From an uncultured Roseburia sp. (lineage in GTDB: Bacteria > Bacillota > Clostridia > Lachnospirales > Lachnospiraceae), in the NCBI GenBank assembly GCA_945787015.1, contig CALZGM010000027.1, forward strand, positions 1-38,968: 38,968 bases of DNA. The letters run 5' to 3'. Both the position numbers and the translations under genes were made by a program. The notes under the pieces are model-generated. The model did no database searches. It was not told the origin of the DNA and worked only from the letters and a program-made list of their open reading frames with translations. Positions 1 through 8,180 of this stretch are shown piece after piece (position 1 is the first letter of the stretch; each line of letters opens with the position of its first letter).

Positions 1-48
1 ATGGCTAAAATAAAGGCTTTTTTGTGCAAAATAAATAAGAAAGTATAG
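1..48 (+). other. possible 3' tail of an upstream gene
   Basis: Frame 1 is open from the first base to a TAG at 46-48 (15 codons). It ends 9 bases before the kinase start at 58. It could be the end of an upstream gene in the same operon, but 15 codons carry no recognisable motif and an open stretch this short is common by chance. The ribosome-binding site of the next gene (AGAGAGGA) begins inside this tail. Confidence 0.25.
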
Positions 49-57
49 AGAGGATAT

Positions 58-1146
58 ATGGAACACAAAAATCCATTGCTTACAAGCAACGAAAATGAAC
101 ATAAATTTATTACCATCGGCGAAATCATGCTGCGTCTGACACCGCCAAACTACGAAAAAATCCGTATGACAAACAGTTTTGAGGCCAGCTATGGCGGAAG
201 CGAAGCCAATATTGCACTGGCATTGGCAAACCTCGGCGTTGACAGCACCTTTTTTACTGTTGTCCCGGACAACAGCTTAGGAAAAAGTGCCATCCGTTTG
301 CTTCGCAGTAACGACGTACATTGTACACCAGTTATCTTAAGTACCCCGGAAGAAACTCCGACACACCGTCTTGGAAGCTACTACCTCGAGACCGGTTACG
401 GAATCCGTGCAAGCAAGGTGATTTACGACAGAAAACACAGTGCCATTACAGAATATGATTTTAGTAAAGTCGACATCGAAGCATTGCTCGATGGCTTTAC
501 CTGGATTCACTTAAGCGGTATCACCCCGGCTTTAGCACCAAACTGCAAAAAGCTGACCATGGACTGCTTAAAGGTTGCAAAAGAAAAAGGCATCACCGTC
601 AGCTTTGACGGTAACTTCCGCAGCAAACTCTGGACCTGGGAAGAAGCCAGAGATTTCTGTACCGAGTGCCTCCCATATGTAGATGTGCTTTTAGGTATCG
701 AACCTTATCATCTCTGGAAAGATGAAAATGACCACAGCAAGGGTGATGTAAAGGACGGCGTACCGCTTCAGCCAAGCTATGAACAGCAGGATGAAATTTT
801 CCAGAAATTCGTAGAGCGCTATCCAAACATCAAATGTATCGCACGCCATGTACGCTATGCACACAGCGGCAGCGAAAACAGCCTGAAGGCCTTCTTGTGG
901 TATGAAGATCATACCTTTGAAAGCAAGCTATTCCACTTCAACATCTTAGACCGAGTTGGAGGAGGAGATGCATTTGCCAGTGGACTTATCTATGCCATGA
1001 TGCATAACTACAAACCAATGGATATTGCAAACTTTGCCGTTGCAAGCAGTGCCATCAAGCATACCATCCGCGGCGATGCAAACATTACAGATGATGTACA
1101 GAGTATCCGCAATTTGATGGATATGAATTACGATATCAAGAGATAA
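58..1146 (+). CDS. kdgK: PfkB-family sugar kinase, probable 2-keto-3-deoxygluconate kinase
   Basis: A 362-residue ribokinase/PfkB-family kinase, likely phosphorylating 2-keto-3-deoxygluconate to KDPG in the cytoplasm during uronate and pectin-sugar breakdown. Seen: the N-terminal family region GGSEANIALALANLG (about residues 47-61) and the C-terminal signature DRVGGGDAFASG with the expected catalytic base Asp304 and anion-hole glycines. Length is slightly above the usual 310-340 because of an N-terminal extension and an insert near residues 225-245. The start at 58 has AGAGAGGA upstream at good spacing. A GPH symporter converges on it from the right, consistent with a sugar-acid locus. The KDG assignment rests on overall resemblance to clostridial KdgK proteins; a fructokinase or another PfkB specificity remains possible. 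Confidence 0.8.
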   Translation: MEHKNPLLTSNENEHKFITIGEIMLRLTPPNYEKIRMTNSFEASYGGSEANIALALANLGVDSTFFTVVPDNSLGKSAIRLLRSNDVHCTPVILSTPEETPTHRLGSYYLETGYGIRASKVIYDRKHSAITEYDFSKVDIEALLDGFTWIHLSGITPALAPNCKKLTMDCLKVAKEKGITVSFDGNFRSKLWTWEEARDFCTECLPYVDVLLGIEPYHLWKDENDHSKGDVKDGVPLQPSYEQQDEIFQKFVERYPNIKCIARHVRYAHSGSENSLKAFLWYEDHTFESKLFHFNILDRVGGGDAFASGLIYAMMHNYKPMDIANFAVASSAIKHTIRGDANITDDVQSIRNLMDMNYDIKR

Positions 1147-1180
1147 AAAAAGAGTGGCTTTTCGGCCACTCTTTACTTTT
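1147..1180. terminator. bidirectional intrinsic terminator
   Basis: A 10-bp perfect stem (1149-1158 with 1165-1174, AAAGAGTGGC/GCCACTCTTT) with a 6-base loop lies between two converging genes. On the plus strand it is followed by a T-rich tail. On the minus strand the run of A at 1145-1150 gives a T-run, so it probably ends both the kinase and the symporter transcripts. Confidence 0.9.
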
Positions 1181-1210
1181 ATGATCTTTTTTACTAAGTA
1201 CCAATGTGCT

Positions 1211-2716
1211 TTATTTTTCACCAATACTTCGTCTTGCACTTAACTCTTCCATAATTTCCTTATGCTTCTTATTCGTAATCTCATATTTTAGCATCGGCAG
1301 CACTGCAATAACGCAGGAAACCGCTGTCGGTATTGAAATCAAAAAGAACATGCCAAAACGATACGCTTCAAATTCCGGAGCTGTTGCAAACAAAAAGTCA
1401 TTTGCGGGAGATGCTGCAAGCGCCTCGTTACAAGCCGCAACGGCATCACCGCTAAACCCAACCAGCGCAAATACAATACCTTGAATAAAGGAAGAAATTC
1501 CTGCGCCCAGCTTTGTAATAAAACTCTGTCCGGAGAAAAAGATACCATCCGGACGATAACCGGTACGCTGCTCATCAAAGTCTACACAATCTGCAATCAG
1601 GATTGACTGCATCACCGTTGAAGCACCGATTCCCGCTCCTGCAAATGCAAACATAATTGCCGTAAATACAAGCCAGTGTGTTTCATAAAGCCTTGTTCCA
1701 TCCATCAGGTACATGATAAAAATTGCAGCAAACGGAATCGCGCCGCTTGCCGTGCTGACATTGTATACCGCGCGCTTTTCAAACTTCTGGCAAAGCTTTG
1801 GAACAAGCCCCATCGCAATAAACTGGCTGCCATACATCGCACCGCCAAGTACTGCCATATAAAGCATGTAGCTTTGTCCATCGCCACCGTTGTCCCCATA
1901 ATAGTAAGACATCAGTGTCATCGCTACACCAAGAAGTAACTGAATCGGTGCCTTCAAAACGCCGGAAATCAATATTCTGCGGAATGGCTTGCATGCCCAC
2001 ATAATTTTAATATTATCAATAAATCCCTTATGCTCATCAGAAGGCTGTACCACACGCTCTTTTGCATAAGCTGCGCACTGGAACATAAGTGAACCGATCA
2101 CAGTCAGCACACCACAAACCACGATAAATCCCCATTGAAGACCCTTACTCTGGCTCATACCTCCTGCTGTAAAGGAAGCTCCCACAGACTGGGAAATCGG
2201 AACAATCGTAAGTAAAATCAGTGCTCCCGCAATACCTGCCACAATTCGTGCAAGGCTTAGGATACTGGCTCTGTCTTTTTCGCTGTCTGTCATAAGCGAG
2301 GTAATGCCCCAAATCGGAATATCTCCTGCTGTATACGTCATTCCCCATAATATGTAAGATACTGCTGCCCAGCCAATAATCAAAGCATTTGTTGTTGCCG
2401 GATTCGACTCCGAGTACTGACCGTTTACAAAGGTTAGGAAGGTGGTCACCATAACAATCATCGGCACAAAGAAAAGATATGGTCTGCATTTTCCCCATTT
2501 GGTTCTCGTACGGTCCACAAGCGTTCCCATCATCGGATCATTAATCGCATCCCAGATTCGCGCTACGCCCATGATAACGCTAATGGCTATCGCCGGAATA
2601 AAAATTACACTCTGAAAATAAAAAGTCATTCCGGTGGCAATGATATTGTAAATCACGTTCTGTCCCATGAGACCGATTAGGTACATGTTACGTTCCTTTT
2701 TGGTGTAGGTATTCAT
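1211..2716 (-). CDS. GPH-family (MelB-like) sugar:cation symporter
   Basis: A 501-residue integral membrane protein of the glycoside-pentoside-hexuronide:cation symporter family (MFS superfamily), importing a sugar or glycoside with a cation. Seen: about 12 hydrophobic segments, the family-typical N-terminal block ending DAINDPMMGTLVDRTRTKWGKCRPY (about residues 55-80), and a C-terminal stretch DCVDFDEQRTGYRPDGIFFS typical of the family. Length fits. GGGGGGAGA precedes the ATG at 2716. It converges with the PfkB kinase gene, so a uronide or plant-derived sugar is a reasonable guess, but the substrate cannot be read from sequence. Confidence 0.85.
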   Translation of the reverse strand: MNTYTKKERNMYLIGLMGQNVIYNIIATGMTFYFQSVIFIPAIAISVIMGVARIWDAINDPMMGTLVDRTRTKWGKCRPYLFFVPMIVMVTTFLTFVNGQYSESNPATTNALIIGWAAVSYILWGMTYTAGDIPIWGITSLMTDSEKDRASILSLARIVAGIAGALILLTIVPISQSVGASFTAGGMSQSKGLQWGFIVVCGVLTVIGSLMFQCAAYAKERVVQPSDEHKGFIDNIKIMWACKPFRRILISGVLKAPIQLLLGVAMTLMSYYYGDNGGDGQSYMLYMAVLGGAMYGSQFIAMGLVPKLCQKFEKRAVYNVSTASGAIPFAAIFIMYLMDGTRLYETHWLVFTAIMFAFAGAGIGASTVMQSILIADCVDFDEQRTGYRPDGIFFSGQSFITKLGAGISSFIQGIVFALVGFSGDAVAACNEALAASPANDFLFATAPEFEAYRFGMFFLISIPTAVSCVIAVLPMLKYEITNKKHKEIMEELSARRSIGEK

Positions 2717-2763
2717 TATAAATCTCCCCCCTGTTTTGTTTTATGTCAGTCACACTTTGATTT

Positions 2764-3744
2764 CTATTGCAGATATCGTTTTGCAACTTCTTCCGTTAAT
2801 GAATATTTTTCTGCTATTTTTTGGAGAATAAAATCGTTGTCTTTTCCAAGTTCTCTTAAGGTATCTATGTATATTTTGATACCTAGCTCTCGCTCAAGTT
2901 CTCTTCCTTGCTGCATTCCAAGTTCTCTTCCTTGCTGCATTCCAAGTTCTTTTCCCTGCTGCATTCCAAGTTGAATTCCAAGTTCCCTGCCTTGCTGTAT
3001 TCCTTCTTCAAGTCCCTGTATTCTTCCTCTGTCCCTGATTTTATCAACTGCTTCGCACATATTTTTAACCTCCTTTGATTCACCAGTCTCAATCAAATGT
3101 TCAAATTCATCCGTCTGACCAAACACGGATAATAGCTTCAATACTGCATCAACATGTTCTATCTGCTGTGGTGACGGATTATATTCTGTTTGCTTCCTCA
3201 TCTGTGTAAAAAAATCTGCAACAATGCGGAAGTCACTTTTAAACATCTCAACCTGTTCATCACTAAGCCATGCGATTTCAAATACATGAATCCTATAATC
3301 ATTAATATAGTCGTCGAGCTCCGTCGGTATAGAAACCACACTCTTCAAATTTGTTGGTTCACTCCAATGTGTTTTCCATCCAAAGTATAAAACAATGGTT
3401 ACCACCGGATATCGATTGCCCGATGCATTTTTTAGCAACTGGCTTCTGTAAGAACTTCCATCATAACCTAATATCCGTAACGGCATATCCTTTTCTGCTT
3501 TTGTCTGATTTTCGATTCCACATAATGCAATATTGACGTTCTTATCTCTCCATAGCTTCATAACATCGCGTTCCATTTCATGAAGCTGTGTGTCATCTGC
3601 CTTATATTGAGATCTTATCTTTGAATCTCCCAATGCTTCCGGTAAAACAATTTCGTGCCCTCCAAACAGCAAAACATTTACGATATCTGCGAACACATCC
3701 TCGTAATCCTCCAGAAGCTTCTCTGTCATGTCCTTTTGTCTCAT
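2764..3744 (-). CDS. Rpn family recombination-promoting nuclease / PD-(D/E)XK putative transposase
   Basis: A 326-residue protein of the Rpn/YhgA-like PD-(D/E)XK group, DNA endonucleases linked in E. coli to RecA-independent recombination. Seen: the N-terminal block EKLLEDYEDVFADIVNVLLF, the nuclease-like GIENQT...DMPLRILGYDG...YRSQL segment (about residues 95-125), and a charged C-terminal tail built of 8-residue units of the type GMQQGREL (residues about 245-290). An ATG seven codons upstream (3765) has no ribosome-binding site, whereas the ATG at 3744 has GTGAGG six bases before it, so 3744 is chosen. Genomes of this group often carry many copies. It has its own promoter (3830-3858). Role in this host is unknown. 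Confidence 0.8.
   Translation of the reverse strand: MRQKDMTEKLLEDYEDVFADIVNVLLFGGHEIVLPEALGDSKIRSQYKADDTQLHEMERDVMKLWRDKNVNIALCGIENQTKAEKDMPLRILGYDGSSYRSQLLKNASGNRYPVVTIVLYFGWKTHWSEPTNLKSVVSIPTELDDYINDYRIHVFEIAWLSDEQVEMFKSDFRIVADFFTQMRKQTEYNPSPQQIEHVDAVLKLLSVFGQTDEFEHLIETGESKEVKNMCEAVDKIRDRGRIQGLEEGIQQGRELGIQLGMQQGKELGMQQGRELGMQQGRELERELGIKIYIDTLRELGKDNDFILQKIAEKYSLTEEVAKRYLQ
2896..3003 (-). repeat. in-frame 24-bp tandem repeats in the rpn tail
   Basis: Two identical 24-bp units (2896-2919 and 2920-2943) are followed by a third with two changes (2944-2967), a half unit (2968-2979) and a degenerate fourth (2980-3003). All keep the reading frame and encode GMQQGREL-type units, predicted to extend a helical or coiled-coil tail. 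The identity of the first two copies points to recent slippage or duplication. Confidence 0.9.
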
Positions 3745-3829
3745 TCCATACCTCACTTTCCTCATTTGTTAAAAAATCGTTCTTTTTACAAACCGGAACG
3801 TGCATTTTGAAATAAAACTTTCTACCACA

Positions 3830-3858
3830 ATTATAAAGGTGCTGTGATTCGTTTACAA
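3830..3858 (-). promoter_or_regulatory. predicted sigma-A promoter of the rpn gene
   Basis: Reading the minus strand, TTGTAA (3858-3853) and a perfect TATAAT (3835-3830) are separated by 17 bases. Transcription would start near 3823 and leave a leader of about 80 bases before the ATG at 3744. Confidence 0.65.
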
Positions 3859-4149
3859 CAATTTCTTTCTTTTTCATGTTCTATTTGTAAAAAGATATAC
3901 CTGGGAATCTTTGGCGAGCCGCCGGAATTGTCCAAGTAGAAGCCTTTCGAAACAGGCTTTTGGCTGTTTATGAGTTGCAGCCGATATTCAAAGAATTGCG
4001 CTTCCTGAATGAAATCAGTATAGCATTCGCTGAAGGTGTTGGCAAGATAATATTAGTAAACCCGTGTACATTTCTCCTTTTCTCGTTAAGGAATATCGTA
4101 AGCGGATGCCTTCTGTCTTCCAGAATCACATCCGCTCTCTTTTATCTCT
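3859..4149. other. gene-free stretch with one hairpin; possible decayed sequence
   Basis: No convincing gene lies between the rpn promoter and the end of the GGDEF gene. A plus-strand frame is open from about 3905 (ATG at 3960) to 4265, with protein-like composition in its first half (for example NEISIAFAEGVGKIILVN), but it runs antisense into the GGDEF gene, lacks a ribosome-binding site and matches no family I know. A small hairpin (3940-3945/3954-3959, AAGCCT/AGGCTT) is present. It may be a remnant of a lost gene. Confidence 0.35.
4101..4136. terminator. hairpin after the GGDEF gene, weak terminator candidate
   Basis: AGCGGATG (4101-4108) pairs with CATCCGCT (4129-4136), and an inner TTCTG/CAGAA pairing extends it. 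It lies 14 bases past the stop of the minus-strand GGDEF gene, but the T-rich tail (CTCTTTTATCTCTTT) is on the plus-strand side, so its termination direction is unclear. Confidence 0.4.
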
Positions 4150-5310
4150 TTATTCATCTAATTCCTGCTGCAACCGGTAAATATGATTTGTCAGCAGTTT
4201 TGCAATCGTATGCATGGTTTCAATCTCACTCTGCAGCCACAAACGTTTATAGCCGCAGTTATTGACACCTACGGTTCCAATAATTTCTCCGTCCTTATAA
4301 ACAAAAACCTGAAGCAGGGTCTGTACGCCCATTCGGCGTAGTTCACTTCGGATCGGCTCCGTTGTCTGTTCAATATCTGTGCAAAAAAAGATACCGTCAC
4401 TGTTAAAACATTTCTTCTTGTATTCATCCGCAGATACTGCAAGCCGTGGTGGAATGTTTTTGGATTCCACCTGTGAATAAAAATAGGATTTTCCTATATG
4501 ACTGCGGTCCTTTGTGTAACAGCTGGCATAAGCTCTTGTGACATCAAACGTCTCTACAATTACCTTCGCCATTTTTTCAATAGCAGTTTTCGGATCCTCG
4601 TTCTCCTGCAAAATATCAATTACTTTATCCAGCATAACCTTAGATACCGAAAAGCCACTTTCACCTAACTGCTCTACAAAATCCTTGCGTCCCGCATTCA
4701 AAAGTCTGGTATTACTTATCGGCTGCTTCGTAAGTATCTCACTTTTCTCTTCTTCCTCAAATATCGCATAGCAATTTTTTCCAAGTCCCTTTGCACGATA
4801 AAGAGCAATGTCTGCTTCCTTATACATCTCAGAATAATTTTTTTCCGAAGGATTGGCAAATGTAATTCCGATGCTGAGAGAAATACCGTAATTCTGGTGC
4901 TCCTGCTGGTATTTATTTTTAATTGCCTCGCAAAGCATTCCGGCTTTATCCAATATCACCTGTTTCTCTGTTACCGCCGGTGCAAAAATCTGATACTCGT
5001 CTCCGCCCACACGTCCAAGGAAATATTCATCTAAAAAATTTTCACGAATATAGTCAGCTACGTCCACTAAAAGTGCATCACCCAGCATGTGTCCAAAATT
5101 ATCATTCACGTTTTTAAAATTATCAACGTCAATAATCAGCAGTGCGCATAAACTGTCTTCTGCTTTTTCTTCAATAAAGTTGGTAATCCACTTTTCCATT
5201 CCATAGCGGTTAAACAGCTTCGTTAGAGAATCAATGTGAGCCGCATTCCAAAGTTCCTCTAATTCTTTTGGATTATTGCGGTAAACATCATAATCAACTT
5301 TAATTTCCAT
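4150..5310 (-). CDS. GGDEF-GAF protein, probable diguanylate cyclase
   Basis: A 386-residue cytoplasmic protein with no membrane segment. An N-terminal GGDEF domain (about residues 25-180) is followed by a GAF-like domain (about 215-380), so it probably makes cyclic di-GMP from two GTP in response to a ligand or partner. Seen: DSLTKLFNRYG, the metal-binding IDVDNFKNVND, and the active-site loop GGDEY (102-106), a permitted variant of GGDEF. The usual allosteric inhibitory RxxD five residues before the GG is absent; the equivalent positions read LDEY. GGGAGA precedes the ATG. It follows the rubredoxin fusion gene by 42 bases and may be co-transcribed. The order GGDEF then GAF is the reverse of the common arrangement. 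Confidence 0.85.
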   Translation of the reverse strand: MEIKVDYDVYRNNPKELEELWNAAHIDSLTKLFNRYGMEKWITNFIEEKAEDSLCALLIIDVDNFKNVNDNFGHMLGDALLVDVADYIRENFLDEYFLGRVGGDEYQIFAPAVTEKQVILDKAGMLCEAIKNKYQQEHQNYGISLSIGITFANPSEKNYSEMYKEADIALYRAKGLGKNCYAIFEEEEKSEILTKQPISNTRLLNAGRKDFVEQLGESGFSVSKVMLDKVIDILQENEDPKTAIEKMAKVIVETFDVTRAYASCYTKDRSHIGKSYFYSQVESKNIPPRLAVSADEYKKKCFNSDGIFFCTDIEQTTEPIRSELRRMGVQTLLQVFVYKDGEIIGTVGVNNCGYKRLWLQSEIETMHTIAKLLTNHIYRLQQELDE

Positions 5311-5352
5311 AATGCCATCTCCCGATATGATGCAAACACATTTTAATATCTA

Positions 5353-5976
5353 TTATTTTTCTTCATAAATCGGTTCAAAGTCCTCTGCCGGATGTCCACA
5401 TAATGGACAGCTGAAATCTGCCGGGAGTTCACTTCCCTCATAGACATAATTACAGATTTTACAACGCCAGCCTACAATCTTTTTGTCTTCCTGTTTTGCC
5501 TGTGGTTTCGGTTTTACCTTACTCTGGTAATCTGCGTAGGTAAGCGGAGCCTTTTCATTTAAGAGCTTTGCGTCTACTACCTCAGCAATAAATAACGTAT
5601 GGCTTCCCAAGTCTTCTTTGCTTACGACTTTACAGCTGATAACAGCACATGTCTGCCAGCCAATATATGGAATTCCATTAATGTCTGTCGGAGCCTGTAA
5701 GTTTTCAAATTTATTTACATCTCTTCCGGACTGGAATCCAAAATGCTGAATGGTCGGGAACATACAAGTCTCATCTAAAATGCTTAGCGCAAACACACCG
5801 CTTTCCTTTATCAAATCGCAGGTATAATTCGTATTAATCACTGCGATAGCCACTCTTGTAGGACTGTTTGCTACCTGCATACAGGTATTGGTGATGCATC
5901 CGTTCACAACATCGCCAGACTTCGTTGTGAGAACAAAAACTCCATAACTTAAGTTATATAATGCTTTTTTATCCAT
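5353..5976 (-). CDS. hrb: flavin reductase-rubredoxin fusion (high-molecular-weight rubredoxin)
   Basis: A 207-residue electron carrier. Residues about 1-150 form a FMN-binding flavin reductase-like domain, and residues 170-207 form a rubredoxin. Seen: the iron-binding cysteine pairs C172xxC175 and C190xxC193 in WRCKICNYVYEG...CPLCG, joined by a lysine- and proline-rich linker (KVKPKPQAKQEDKK). In acetogens and other clostridia such proteins pass electrons from NAD(P)H to flavodiiron proteins that remove oxygen or nitric oxide; that role is inferred here from the family. AAGGGAGG precedes the ATG, and a TATAAT at 6012-6017 on the minus strand suggests its own promoter. Length matches the family. 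Confidence 0.88.
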   Translation of the reverse strand: MDKKALYNLSYGVFVLTTKSGDVVNGCITNTCMQVANSPTRVAIAVINTNYTCDLIKESGVFALSILDETCMFPTIQHFGFQSGRDVNKFENLQAPTDINGIPYIGWQTCAVISCKVVSKEDLGSHTLFIAEVVDAKLLNEKAPLTYADYQSKVKPKPQAKQEDKKIVGWRCKICNYVYEGSELPADFSCPLCGHPAEDFEPIYEEK

Positions 5977-6049
5977 GTAAAAACCTCCCTTATGTAATAT
6001 TTCATAAAAACATTATAACATTATTGGGGAAAAAATACATCCACACATT

Positions 6050-6673
6050 TTATTTCTGATATACCTGCATAAAATTCTCCACAACCTCAATCAGCTTCTC
6101 ATAGCTCATAGATGTGGTATCCAGACAGAAGTCATAGTTTCTCGCATCATTCCAGTCTCTTCCCGTATAATAACGGCAGTATTCTGCACGGTACTTATCA
6201 ATCTTTTCTATTTTCTTAATGGCTTCTTTTTCGGAAAGCCCGTTCTGATTCATAACACGCTTCACACAATCCTCAAGCGGCGCATAAAAAAACAAGCGCA
6301 GTACATTTGGATTATCCTTTAAGATATAATCTGCACATCGGCCGATAATAATGCAGGATTCCTGCTCTGCCAGTTCCTTAATGACCTTTGCCTGATAATT
6401 AAACAGGTTATCATCGGATACAAAATCAGAACTCTCCGGTGGAATGACTCCGCCCTTATAAGGATTCTTTCTTAAAATAGACAAAAGCGGTGATTTTTTC
6501 AGCTTTTCATCTGCCTCACCAAACAAAGCTTCATTAATTCCGCTTTCATCGGAAGCCATACGAAGAATCTCTCTGTCATAACAGTTAATTCCTAATTTGT
6601 CGGCAAGCAGCATACCCAGAGTACGTCCGCCGCTTCCGTAGCTTCTTGCTATTGTAATAACCGTCTTTTTCAT
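6050..6673 (-). CDS. cytidylate kinase-like protein
   Basis: A 207-residue P-loop kinase of the cytidylate kinase-like family common in clostridia, distinct from the canonical Cmk. Seen: the nucleotide-binding loop in ITIARSYGSGGRTLG (residues 7-20), the CYDREIL segment, the IIGRCADYIL segment, and a C-terminal lid and helix region containing YRAEYCRYYTGRDW. The substrate of this family is not established; nucleoside monophosphate phosphorylation is the family expectation. It begins 17 bases after livF and probably sits at the end of that transcript. The functional link to amino-acid transport, if any, is unknown. Confidence 0.75.
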   Translation of the reverse strand: MKKTVITIARSYGSGGRTLGMLLADKLGINCYDREILRMASDESGINEALFGEADEKLKKSPLLSILRKNPYKGGVIPPESSDFVSDDNLFNYQAKVIKELAEQESCIIIGRCADYILKDNPNVLRLFFYAPLEDCVKRVMNQNGLSEKEAIKKIEKIDKYRAEYCRYYTGRDWNDARNYDFCLDTTSMSYEKLIEVVENFMQVYQK

Positions 6674-6690
6674 TGTTTTTGCCCCCTTAT

Positions 6691-7401
6691 TTATTCTCCC
6701 AGATAAGCCTTCTTAATAGAATCATTATTCATCATTTCTTTCGCATCACCGGATAACACAATATTACCGGTTTCAAGCACATATGCACGGTCTGCGATAG
6801 AGAGCGCTTTTTTTGCGTTCTGCTCCACAAGCAGTACCGTTGTACCGCTGGCGGAAATCTCTTTTACAATATTAAAAATCTCCTCTACCAAAATCGGAGA
6901 CAGGCCCATGGACGGCTCATCCATTAAAATAATCTTTGGCTTTGACATCAGCGCACGCCCCATAGCCAACATCTGTTGTTCACCGCCGCTTAAGGTTCCT
7001 GCCAACTGATTTTTTCGTTCCTCCAGTCTTGGGAAACTCTTGTAAACACGCTCCAAAGACTCTGCTATCTCTGCCTTGTTCTTTCTTGTATACGCACCAA
7101 GCTTTAGGTTCTCATATACAGACAATTCCGCAAATACACGTCTGCCTTCCGGCACATGTGCCATTCCCATGGATACGATTTTATGTCCCGGTATTTTTGA
7201 AATGTCTGTCCCTTCAAAAAGAATCTCTCCTGCTGACGGCCTTATCATTCCGGTGATTGTTGCAAGCGTCGTTGTCTTGCCGGCACCATTTGCACCGATT
7301 AGCGCAATGACCTCACCTTCATTTACTTCAAAGGAAATCCCTTTTATGGCCTGAATCACACCATAGTATACTTCCAGATTTTTAACTTCCAACATTGCCA
7401 T
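6691..7401 (-). CDS. livF: branched-chain amino acid ABC transporter, ATP-binding protein LivF
   Basis: A 236-residue ABC ATPase, the second nucleotide-binding subunit of the Liv importer for leucine, isoleucine and valine. Seen: Walker A GANGAGKTT (36-44), Q-loop region, signature LSGGEQQM, Walker B IILMDEPS, and the H-loop replaced by VEQNAKKAL, as usual for LivF. GGAGGAG precedes the ATG, and the gene begins 18 bases after livG. Length and order (H-M-G-F) are canonical, so the call is secure. Substrates other than branched-chain amino acids occur in this family (urea, amides), but the neighbouring genes do not suggest them. Confidence 0.93.
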   Translation of the reverse strand: MAMLEVKNLEVYYGVIQAIKGISFEVNEGEVIALIGANGAGKTTTLATITGMIRPSAGEILFEGTDISKIPGHKIVSMGMAHVPEGRRVFAELSVYENLKLGAYTRKNKAEIAESLERVYKSFPRLEERKNQLAGTLSGGEQQMLAMGRALMSKPKIILMDEPSMGLSPILVEEIFNIVKEISASGTTVLLVEQNAKKALSIADRAYVLETGNIVLSGDAKEMMNNDSIKKAYLGE

Positions 7402-7419
7402 ATTGTAAATCTCCTCCTA

Positions 7420-8178
7420 TTACTCACCCAGATATGCTTTTATTACCTGAGGATTGTTCAATACGTCACTTGTCTTTCCTTCTGCTAAAACCTGACCAAA
7501 ATTTAATACGGTCAGCTCTTCACAGATACCGGAAACAAGCTTCATATCATGCTCAATCAAAAGAATCGTCATATCAAATTCATCTCTGACAAAATGAATC
7601 GTATCCATCAATTCCTTTGTTTCATTCGGATTCATACCTGCTGCCGGTTCGTCTAAGAGTAACAGTTTTGGATTCGTTGCCAGTGCACGGGCAATTTCCA
7701 ATTTTCGCTGTTTACCATAAGGCAGATTGGAAGCCAGATAATCTGCTTCTTTATCTAAATCAAATACCTTTAACAGTTCCATTGCCTTTTCGTCCATTGC
7801 AGCTTCCGTCTTATAATACTTTGGCAAGCGGAAAATACCGGTCAGAGTAGAGTAGGTCATCTGATTATGTAAACCGATTTTTACATTATCAAGTACGGTC
7901 TGCTCTTTAAACAAGCGAATATTCTGGAACGTACGGGCGATTCCCGCTTTATTAATATCAATGGTTTTTTTACCGGTAATATCTACTCCATCCAGCAAAA
8001 TAACACCATCCGATGGTGTATATACGCCGGTTAACATATTAAAAACTGTTGTTTTTCCGGCTCCGTTTGGTCCAATCAGACCATAGAGCTGTCCCTTCTC
8101 GATTGAAATCTGGAATCGGTCTACGGCACGAAGTCCGCCGAAGGAAATTCCAAGATTTTTTACTTCCAATAATGCCAT
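7420..8178 (-). CDS. livG: branched-chain amino acid ABC transporter, ATP-binding protein LivG
   Basis: A 252-residue ABC ATPase partner of LivF. Seen: Walker A GPNGAGKTT (36-44), the LivG-type signature LPYGKQRKLEIARAL, Walker B LLLLDEPAAGMNP, and the family C-terminal end with NFGQVLAEG. The frame stays open 23 codons upstream into livM, but the ATG at 8178, two bases past the livM stop, starts the conserved MALLEVKNL and has AAGGGAG upstream inside the end of livM. Translation is therefore probably coupled to livM. Confidence 0.93.
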   Translation of the reverse strand: MALLEVKNLGISFGGLRAVDRFQISIEKGQLYGLIGPNGAGKTTVFNMLTGVYTPSDGVILLDGVDITGKKTIDINKAGIARTFQNIRLFKEQTVLDNVKIGLHNQMTYSTLTGIFRLPKYYKTEAAMDEKAMELLKVFDLDKEADYLASNLPYGKQRKLEIARALATNPKLLLLDEPAAGMNPNETKELMDTIHFVRDEFDMTILLIEHDMKLVSGICEELTVLNFGQVLAEGKTSDVLNNPQVIKAYLGE

Positions 8179-8180
8179 AA

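Noticed and set aside
2896-3003. CRISPR-like array
   Set aside because: The 24-bp units are directly adjacent without spacers and lie in frame inside a coding sequence; no cas genes are present.
3602-3877. Minus-strand frame starting MKKKEIVVNE upstream of rpn
   Set aside because: It overlaps the start of the well-supported rpn gene in another frame, its beginning overlaps the rpn promoter, and its second half has no protein-like pattern.
3960-4265. Plus-strand 101-codon frame as a gene
   Set aside because: No ribosome-binding site, and its second half is antisense to the GGDEF gene. Kept only as a possible remnant.
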